Below, piece by piece: positions 13,970-19,516 of a stretch of 19,516 bases of DNA. Numbering within the stretch: position 1 is the first letter of the stretch; each line of letters opens with the position of its first letter. Made by a program: the position numbers and the translations under genes. This DNA is from an uncultured Mollicutes bacterium (GTDB taxonomy: Bacteria; Bacillota_I; Bacilli_A; RF39; UBA660), in NCBI GenBank assembly GCA_900550145.1, contig URRF01000022.1, positions 1-19,516 on the forward strand, written 5' to 3'. A model generated the notes under the pieces. The model was not told where the DNA came from. It was given only the letters and a program-made list of their open reading frames with translations, and ran no database searches.

Positions 13970-16135
13970 TTATGATTTACTCTTATTATTAACTATCTTT
14001 TTATCAAATAAGACAATAATACTTGGCAAGACAAATAATATTAATAATACTGCAATAGTTACTCCAATTGCGATTATATGACATATTTCTCCTATAGCAG
14101 GATCTTTAAAAACAAACCCTAATACACCAGTTATAATAATCATTATTAGTGATGATGTAAGAATTGTATGAATTGATTTATTATATGTTTCCTTTAAAGA
14201 TATTCTTATGCTGTTTTCTTTTCTTATTTCTCTATAATAGTTTGTAAATAATATTGCATAATCAATCGTAGCGCCCATTAAGATACTTTGCACTATAAGT
14301 AAAGATAAATAATATACTTTCATATCTAATATATTAATAATACCCATTAATATATAGACAGCACACTGAATTAGTAATACTAATATAAATGGAATAATTA
14401 GTGATTTAAAGGTAAATAAAACTACTAGAAATATTAAAACTATTGTAATAATTGTAAGTTTATTCATTTCATAATTAAAGTTATTACTCATTTCATAGTT
14501 CATTATAGAATTTCCTATAAAGTAATATTTTCCATTTAATTTATTCTTACATTCTTTGTCTAATTTATCAATAAAAGTAAATGTATCCTTTGATTCTTCT
14601 TTATATGATGTACTTATATTAATAATAGAATAGTTTTCTCCAACAAGCATTTTTTTAGCTTCTTGTATCATATTATTAGCACTATTTATTTCTAGAAGCA
14701 TATCATCATTAATCATATTTTTAAAGTTGTTTTGATTTTGGATTATAAAATTAATAAGTTCTTCAAGTGTTAATTTAGAGTCATTATTGTATTTATCTTG
14801 ATAGATAGTTTTATAAATACTAACGATGATTTCTTTATTAATATCAATATTTTGTGCTTTTAAAAAATAATCTAATTCACTAGCATTATATTTCTTTCCT
14901 ACTGTCATTTTATAAGTATTTATAGTTTTAACCTTATCATCAGTAGTTAGATAATTTATAATTTCATTGATATTGTTTTCATTTTTATTTTCATATAAAA
15001 GTACTATATTATTATCTTTCTTGAAAATCTTACTGATAGTATTATCTTTTGGTGTATCAAAAGTAACTATATTTGTTCCTCTAATAAAATATAAAATAGC
15101 AAATAGTATTATAAAAGTTAATGATATTATATATTTGTATTTTTGACTAAATAAGGCGATTTTTTCCATATTTATATGTGGATATTTCTTGTGTGTTTTA
15201 TATATTAGTTTATCAAATATAAGTATAAGTGATGGTAATACTGTAAAGATACATATTAAACTAATTAATACTCCTTTAGATAAAACTATTCCTAAATCAG
15301 TTCCTATTTTAAAACTCATAAATAAAAGTGCTAAAAGTCCTACTATAGTAGTAAATGAACTACCCATAATAGATGGGAACGATTTTTTTATTGCCTCTTT
15401 CATTGAAGTTAAATTATTTTTATTATTTTCTTTTTCTTCACGGTAGCGATTAAGTAGCATTATTGAATAATCCATTGTTAGTACAAGTTGAAGGATCGCT
15501 GCGATGGAATAAGTGGTATATGACACTTCACCAAGTAAATAATTGGTTCCTAAATTAATGATAATTGCAATTCCTATTGTTATTATAAATAATACTGGTT
15601 CTATCCATGATGAACACATAATAAGTAATATTATTAGTAGTATTGAAAAAGCAAATATAATAATTGAAATAGGAACATTAGTAATATCACTATCTAGTTC
15701 ATATACGAGTTTATATTCTTCTTTTAGATTATCGAGTTCTTTTTTAATATTTTTTATTTCATCAGAATTAGAATTATATTTACTAGTTAACACATATAAC
15801 GTGTGATTATCCTTATTATATGCATTACTTTCATTATCATAACTGATTGTATAAATGTTTTTTATTTCTTTTAATTTATTATAAACATCTAACTTTTTAT
15901 TATTATCTAAATCATCTATCATTACCCAGATAGTACTCATATTTTTAACATCTGGTAATTCTTTTTCTAAAATATCAATACCTTTTTTCATTGATGAATT
16001 AGATGGTAAATATTTAGTCATATCTTGATTTATATTTACTTTATTCATAGCAAATATACTCACGCAAGTAACAAGTAACATAAATACTAAAATATAATTT
16101 CTTTTTTCTGTTATGAAATTTAATATTTTTTTCAT
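13970..16135 (-). CDS. RND-superfamily (MMPL-type) exporter
   Basis: 721 residues with the internal duplication of the RND fold: one helix, an external domain and five helices, twice (external parts about 30-150 and 360-545). Both halves carry the Asp-Tyr motif of MMPL proteins in their fourth helix (LTMDYSIMLLNRYRE and GATIDYAILFTNYYRE), the proton-relay pair, so it should be a proton-driven exporter. Known relatives move lipids, peptides or drugs; no substrate can be assigned. GGGAG lies about nine bases before the ATG. A TATAAT (16179-16174, minus) probably serves as -10. It is divergent from a TetR-type gene that likely controls it. Length is normal for single-chain bacterial MMPL proteins. 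Confidence 0.9.
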   Translation of the reverse strand: MKKILNFITEKRNYILVFMLLVTCVSIFAMNKVNINQDMTKYLPSNSSMKKGIDILEKELPDVKNMSTIWVMIDDLDNNKKLDVYNKLKEIKNIYTISYDNESNAYNKDNHTLYVLTSKYNSNSDEIKNIKKELDNLKEEYKLVYELDSDITNVPISIIIFAFSILLIILLIMCSSWIEPVLFIITIGIAIIINLGTNYLLGEVSYTTYSIAAILQLVLTMDYSIMLLNRYREEKENNKNNLTSMKEAIKKSFPSIMGSSFTTIVGLLALLFMSFKIGTDLGIVLSKGVLISLICIFTVLPSLILIFDKLIYKTHKKYPHINMEKIALFSQKYKYIISLTFIILFAILYFIRGTNIVTFDTPKDNTISKIFKKDNNIVLLYENKNENNINEIINYLTTDDKVKTINTYKMTVGKKYNASELDYFLKAQNIDINKEIIVSIYKTIYQDKYNNDSKLTLEELINFIIQNQNNFKNMINDDMLLEINSANNMIQEAKKMLVGENYSIINISTSYKEESKDTFTFIDKLDKECKNKLNGKYYFIGNSIMNYEMSNNFNYEMNKLTIITIVLIFLVVLFTFKSLIIPFILVLLIQCAVYILMGIINILDMKVYYLSLLIVQSILMGATIDYAILFTNYYREIRKENSIRISLKETYNKSIHTILTSSLIMIIITGVLGFVFKDPAIGEICHIIAIGVTIAVLLILFVLPSIIVLFDKKIVNNKSKS

Positions 16136-16220
16136 TAATATTTCTCCCTTCTTTGACTTAAATGTCTATTTATATTATAATATACATGTGTTGATTTTAC
16201 AGCCATCAGTTTATAAAAAC

Positions 16221-16264
16221 TTGTTATTAAATAAACATTAAAATAATATATGTTTATTTAATAA
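16221..16264 (+). promoter_or_regulatory. TetR gene promoter inside a 15-bp inverted repeat (likely operator)
   Basis: TTATTAAATAAACAT (16224-16238) and its perfect inverse ATGTTTATTTAATAA (16250-16264) are 11 bases apart. A promoter TTGTTA (16221-16226), 17 bases, TAATAT (16244-16249) is interleaved with the arms, so a protein bound here would block the regulator's own transcription. Confidence 0.65.
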
Positions 16265-16284
16265 ATGAAAGGAGCAAATTATTT

Positions 16285-16815
16285 ATGAATATCAAAGATA
16301 ATCGTCGTGTTTCAATGACTAAGAAAATTATTAAAGATACATTTATTGAAATGTTAGAAAAGAAAAATATTCAAAAGATTTATGTTAGAGAATTATGTGA
16401 AACTGCTGATATTAATAGAAGTACATTCTATAAATATTATGAATCACAATATGATTTATTAGCAGAAATGCAAAATGATTTGCTCATTCAAATAGAAGAA
16501 AAATGTAAAGATGCTGATAATATAAAAGGATTAAATAATATATTACACTATCTAAATAATAATAAAAAAATGTATAAGATTATTTTTAATGCAAATATTG
16601 ATCCAACATTTCCAAAAAAATTATTAAATTTGCCTATTATTACTGAAATATTAAATAGCAAAATGTCTAGTAAAACTGAAACAAAATATAAGAAAACTTA
16701 TATTCTTGAGGGTGGATACCATGTTATATTAGAATGGTTGAATAATGATTGTAAAGAACCGGCGGAAAAGATAACTGAAGTCCTTATGAAATATATAAAT
16801 CAAAATTTGAAATAG
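16285..16815 (+). CDS. TetR/AcrR-family transcriptional regulator
   Basis: 176 residues. The N-terminal 60 residues are a TetR DNA-binding domain: TKKIIKDTFIEMLEKKNIQKI, then the helix-turn-helix VRELCETADINRSTFYKYY, a near-consensus recognition region. The C-terminal two thirds are helical and end with YHVILEWLNND, like the short TetR C-terminal domains found in many Bacillota regulators; this part would bind the inducer and form the dimer. It lies divergent from the RND exporter, the usual arrangement for a repressor of its own efflux gene. GGAG is ten bases upstream of the ATG. An in-frame ATG at codon 11 is a less likely start. Confidence 0.9.
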   Translation: MNIKDNRRVSMTKKIIKDTFIEMLEKKNIQKIYVRELCETADINRSTFYKYYESQYDLLAEMQNDLLIQIEEKCKDADNIKGLNNILHYLNNNKKMYKIIFNANIDPTFPKKLLNLPIITEILNSKMSSKTETKYKKTYILEGGYHVILEWLNNDCKEPAEKITEVLMKYINQNLK

Positions 16816-16854
16816 AAAAAAGTGTTATGCCCGTATTACAACATATTTTTTAAC

Positions 16855-16883
16855 AAAAAAAGAAATCTAATTAAATAGATTCC
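16855..16883 (-). terminator. Terminator of the DHHW gene
   Basis: On the minus strand GGAATCTA pairs with TAGATTTC (16883-16876 with 16869-16862, one G-U), loop of six, then CTTTTTTT-type tail (16861-16855). It begins at the base after the stop codon. Confidence 0.7.
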
Positions 16884-17966
16884 TTATCTCATAGAAAAAC
16901 TGTTATTTATAGTTAATATACTATACATAAAAAGAACATCTTGATTATTAAATTTTATATAATTATTCAAAATCCTTGAAGAAACATATCTAATATCAAT
17001 AACAGTAATCTTCTTATAACCCTCTATTAATAGAGGAATTAAACTACTGCCATAAGAATCACGAAATACAATTAATTCTTTACTACTATTTGAAGTAGGA
17101 TTAATAATATCTATAATAGAAGATGCTCCTGATAAATATATGTCATATTTATCTAATGATTTTATTTTATCATAATCATATATTTGTGTATATTTTTTAG
17201 TTTCATAATTATACACACTACTATTAAGAGTAGAAGAATTAGATATAGTTTTTATAGTGTCAATATCTTTAGTTACTGATAGTCTACCAGCATAACTCCC
17301 CTTAAAAGTAGTAACTGTATTTACAACATTATTATTAGTTATATCAAAATTCATTTGATTAGCAATAGTTTTTGTAACATTAAATAAATCTTCTTGTTTC
17401 CAATGAGTATCAGTCTTATAATAATTATCAAGTGTTAATTTATCAAATATATTTATATAATTAAGACTTGTTAAATTACTTTTCATCATATCTTGTAATT
17501 TATTATAATCAAGTTTTAAATTACCTTTATTAACAAAATAATTTTTATCGGGTATAATAGTATAATAAATATTACTATTATCATTCAAATATGTATCTTT
17601 TATATAATTAATCTTACTAGTTAAATTATTAATAGAATTGCTATTTAAGGGAAATATTTCTTCAATAATATAATCATCATACAAATATAAATTATTATAT
17701 TCACCTTTAGTAGATAATTCTATATCTATTTTAATTTTTCTAAAAGTATCTCTTTTAATAAATTGATCCGTAACATAGGAATCAAATTTCTTAAAATATG
17801 TACCATCAAACAAGCTTTTAGTAGTTAATTCTGGCATGGTAGCGAGTTTTCTTCTCTCTGCTATAGAAATATCAGTATCTTTTTTTATAATATTAATCAA
17901 AAATAATGAAATTATAGTAAATAGAAATACTAATGTTACAACTATATCTTTAATTTTATTACTCAT
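16884..17966 (-). CDS. DHHW-family protein (AlgJ/AlgX-like SGNH fold)
   Basis: 360 residues with an N-terminal membrane helix (about 9-27) and an external domain. TDTHWKQE (Asp186, His188) is the DHHW/AlgJ signature, and a later FRDSYGSS (Ser304) supplies the nucleophile position of the SGNH-hydrolase-like fold. AlgJ and AlgX take part in O-acetylation of polysaccharides outside the membrane, receiving acetyl groups through an MBOAT partner. Here GGAGG lies between the MBOAT stop (17978) and this ATG, the normal pairing of the two genes, but the MBOAT gene is only a stub. The protein itself looks complete. It may act with an MBOAT encoded elsewhere or be on its way to loss. Confidence 0.82.
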   Translation of the reverse strand: MSNKIKDIVVTLVFLFTIISLFLINIIKKDTDISIAERRKLATMPELTTKSLFDGTYFKKFDSYVTDQFIKRDTFRKIKIDIELSTKGEYNNLYLYDDYIIEEIFPLNSNSINNLTSKINYIKDTYLNDNSNIYYTIIPDKNYFVNKGNLKLDYNKLQDMMKSNLTSLNYINIFDKLTLDNYYKTDTHWKQEDLFNVTKTIANQMNFDITNNNVVNTVTTFKGSYAGRLSVTKDIDTIKTISNSSTLNSSVYNYETKKYTQIYDYDKIKSLDKYDIYLSGASSIIDIINPTSNSSKELIVFRDSYGSSLIPLLIEGYKKITVIDIRYVSSRILNNYIKFNNQDVLFMYSILTINNSFSMR

Positions 17967-17977
17967 GTATAACCTCC

Positions 17978-18300
17978 TTAAAATCTAAAATATAAAAATG
18001 GATTATATGAATTGTCTATCAAATAAGAAGTAACAACTACTAATATGATTACTATTAAAATTGGTTCTAAAATATTAATTATGTTGTTTACATATTTATT
18101 TTTTCTTAATTTATCTATTAATGTTTTAATAAAAGGAGTAGCCCCTAAAAAAGCAATAATTAGTAATGGCAGATAACTCTTTAAATAATGAAGTGTATAA
18201 TCATTAATAAAAACTTCCCCATTCATACCAAATAATCCTTTAATATTAGTCAAAGCCACTGTCATATTGTCAGAATTAAATATAATAAATAATAATATAT
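17978..18300 (-). pseudogene. C-terminal remnant of an MBOAT O-acyltransferase
   Basis: The last 95 or so residues of an MBOAT (AlgI/PatA-like) protein: FNSDNMTVALTNIKGLFG, two membrane helices, and the family's typical end SYNPFLYFRF. In-frame homologous-looking residues (LLFIIFNSDN) continue upstream of the ATG at 18265, to about 18300, showing that this ATG is not a true start; no ribosome site precedes it. About three quarters of a full MBOAT (usually 450-500 residues), including the catalytic His region, is missing, and the opposite-strand CmpB gene starts at 18328. So this is a truncated gene, deleted or displaced at about 18300. Confidence 0.75.
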
Positions 18301-18327
18301 AATATTGATAAAAAACGGAGTAATAAT

Positions 18328-18969
18328 ATGAATAAGAAAAAACTATTAGAAGAATTAGTAATTATATTTTGGATATTTATAATAGGAAGCATATTAGGAT
18401 ATATTTTTGAAATGATAGTAGTTTTATTTCAAAAAGGTTATTTTGAATCAAGACAAGGTTTAATATATGGTCCTTTTACACCTGTATATGGAATCGGAGG
18501 AATAGCTTATTATATTACTTTCAAACTCATAAAAACAAGAAATAAAGGGAAAGTATTTTTTGTTTCAATGATATTGGGAGGACTAACAGAATACATAGCA
18601 TCTTATGTTCAAGAAAAAGCATTTGGAACAATATCATGGGATTATTCATATTTGCTATTTAATCTAAATGGTAGGACAAGTTTATTACATTGTACTTATT
18701 GGGGAATTGCAGGGATATTATATATTTTGTATATAGAACCTAAAGTAGAAAAAATGAGAGCAAACATAAATAAAATAAATTTTAAAATATTAACATCTGT
18801 ACTTTCTATATTTATGGTATTTAATATAACAATTTCTTGTCTTGCAGCTGAGAGACAAAAAGAAAGAAGAAATAATATTGAAGCAGAAAACAAAATTGAC
18901 ATATTTTTAGATAACTATTATCCAGATGAATATATGGATAAGATTTTTGCAAATAAGAAAAACAAATAA
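18328..18969 (+). CDS. CmpB-type (PF06541) putative ABC transporter membrane protein
   Basis: 213 residues with about five membrane helices. The N-terminal part FWIFIIGSILGYIFEMI, then ...RQGLIYGPFTPVYGIGGI, is the hallmark of the CmpB family (PF06541), named as a putative ABC-transporter permease but without proven function. The C-terminal quarter after the last helix is charged (AERQKERRNNIEAENK). CGGAG lies seven bases before the ATG. A weak promoter TTGTCA, 17 bases, TAATAA (18267-18295) lies inside the MBOAT remnant. The gene is oriented away from that remnant, which suggests that it, or the deletion next to it, arrived by rearrangement. A TGATATAAT promoter for the next gene follows after its stop. 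Confidence 0.8.
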   Translation: MNKKKLLEELVIIFWIFIIGSILGYIFEMIVVLFQKGYFESRQGLIYGPFTPVYGIGGIAYYITFKLIKTRNKGKVFFVSMILGGLTEYIASYVQEKAFGTISWDYSYLLFNLNGRTSLLHCTYWGIAGILYILYIEPKVEKMRANINKINFKILTSVLSIFMVFNITISCLAAERQKERRNNIEAENKIDIFLDNYYPDEYMDKIFANKKNK

Positions 18970-18991
18970 TATTTATAATTATCCAAAAAAG

Positions 18992-19000
18992 TGATATAAT
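18992..19000 (+). promoter_or_regulatory. Extended -10 promoter of the second response regulator
   Basis: TGATATAAT with TTTATA 17 bases upstream (18972-18977). Transcription from about 19007 would give a very short leader that begins with the GGAGG ribosome site (19009-19013) of the next gene. Confidence 0.6.
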
Positions 19001-19021
19001 GCCTAAGTGGAGGAAAATATT

Positions 19022-19516
19022 ATGTATAAAATTCTAATTATAGAAGATGACATTGAAATAAGAGAAGAGCTAAAAATATTATTGCAAAATAGTGGTTACG
19101 AAGTAAATACAATTACAGACTTTAATAATGTAGAAAATCAAGTGTTTGAAATAGATAGCCATTTAATTTTACTTGACATTAATTTACCAGAAAAAAGTGG
19201 ATATGAGATTTGTAGTAAAATAAGAGCAAAATCAAAAATTCCAATTATTTTTGTAACAAGTAGGAATAGTTCAATGGATGAATTGAAAGGAATAATGATA
19301 GGTGGAGATGACTATATAGAAAAACCATATAATGTACCAATTTTACTTGCAAGAATACAAAATTTATTAAATAGATCATATTCTGAAAATGATAAAAAAG
19401 AAAGCAAGATCGAATTTAAAGGAATCATGTTAGATATTTTAAAATCACAAATGCAGTATAAAGAAAAATCAATAGAGCTAACAAAAACAGAAATAAAAAC
19501 TATTTATTATTTATTT
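19022..19516 (+). CDS. OmpR-family response regulator, 3' end beyond the window
   Basis: The 165 visible codons cover a complete receiver domain (1-118): acidic pair in IIEDD, phosphoacceptor Asp in LILLDINLPEKSG, Thr in VTSRNSS and Lys in YIEKPY. The start of the winged-helix domain follows (IELTKTEIKTIYYLF). The style of the receiver (VTSRNSSMDELKGIMIGGDDYIEKPYN) resembles the BceR/GraR-like group that answers cell-wall-active peptides; a kinase gene would be expected just beyond the window. GGAGG lies eight bases before the ATG. It is a different protein from the regulator at 8889-9539. Confidence 0.92.
   Translation, partial: MYKILIIEDDIEIREELKILLQNSGYEVNTITDFNNVENQVFEIDSHLILLDINLPEKSGYEICSKIRAKSKIPIIFVTSRNSSMDELKGIMIGGDDYIEKPYNVPILLARIQNLLNRSYSENDKKESKIEFKGIMLDILKSQMQYKEKSIELTKTEIKTIYYLF

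Noticed and set aside
17978..18265. 95-residue intact small membrane protein
   Set aside because: Sequence matches only the end of MBOAT proteins, homologous residues continue upstream of the ATG in frame, and no ribosome site is present.
1..19516. TGA read as tryptophan (Mycoplasma-type code), CRISPR arrays, tRNA or rRNA genes, insertion sequences
   Set aside because: TGA serves as a stop and TGG is used for Trp; no regularly spaced repeats, clover-leaf sequences, rRNA segments, transposase genes or terminal inverted repeats were seen.

Overview
The window is very A+T-rich DNA (by eye about a quarter G+C). It uses the standard bacterial code: TGA ends genes such as the acyltransferase, and Trp is TGG. 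Strong AGGAGG-type ribosome sites, TGnTATAAT promoters, Asn/Lys-rich proteins and the gene content (PerR, rubrerythrin, HU, FtsX-type ABC transporter with a two-component system, CmpB-like protein) point to an uncultured host-associated Bacillota, perhaps a Bacilli/Erysipelotrichia or RF39-like lineage. The exact taxon cannot be fixed from the sequence.

Left part (1-6305, minus strand). A three-gene unit comes first: a condensation-type acyltransferase, a zinc-ribbon membrane protein of the DUF6320 type, and a membrane-anchored HExxH metallopeptidase. Next are an anchored DUF5301/Ig-like protein, an anchored rhodanese read from a GTG start, the nucleoid protein HU, and a Cys-rich lipoprotein.

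Middle (6366-7656). A frameshifted receiver-domain remnant faces a small XRE regulator, and the region between them is packed with copies of a palindrome-like element. The same element lies upstream of an unannotated transcription unit at about 7511-7656, which looks like a structured small RNA with its own promoter and terminator.

7688-12917 (minus) is a stress-response module: P1, an 11-codon leader ORF, a terminator whose 5' arm is the leader ORF itself, a second promoter with a WalR-like direct repeat, ABC ATPase, double-FtsX permease, OmpR-type regulator and histidine kinase. The leader resembles the ribosome-mediated attenuators that control drug-inducible transporter and resistance genes.

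12940-13962 (plus) is a PerR-rubrerythrin peroxide-defence operon with a 7-1-7 operator at the start of its transcript. 13970-16815 is an RND/MMPL exporter divergent from a TetR-type regulator, with a perfect 15-bp inverted repeat around the regulator's promoter. 16884-18300 holds a DHHW-family (AlgJ/AlgX-like) protein behind the C-terminal stub of an MBOAT acyltransferase; the rest of that gene is missing and its place is taken by a CmpB-family membrane protein gene on the other strand. The window ends inside a second OmpR-type response regulator.

The most interesting material is non-coding: the leader-peptide attenuator, the element found at eight intergenic positions (four of them over the -35 region of a good promoter), and the small RNA candidate.
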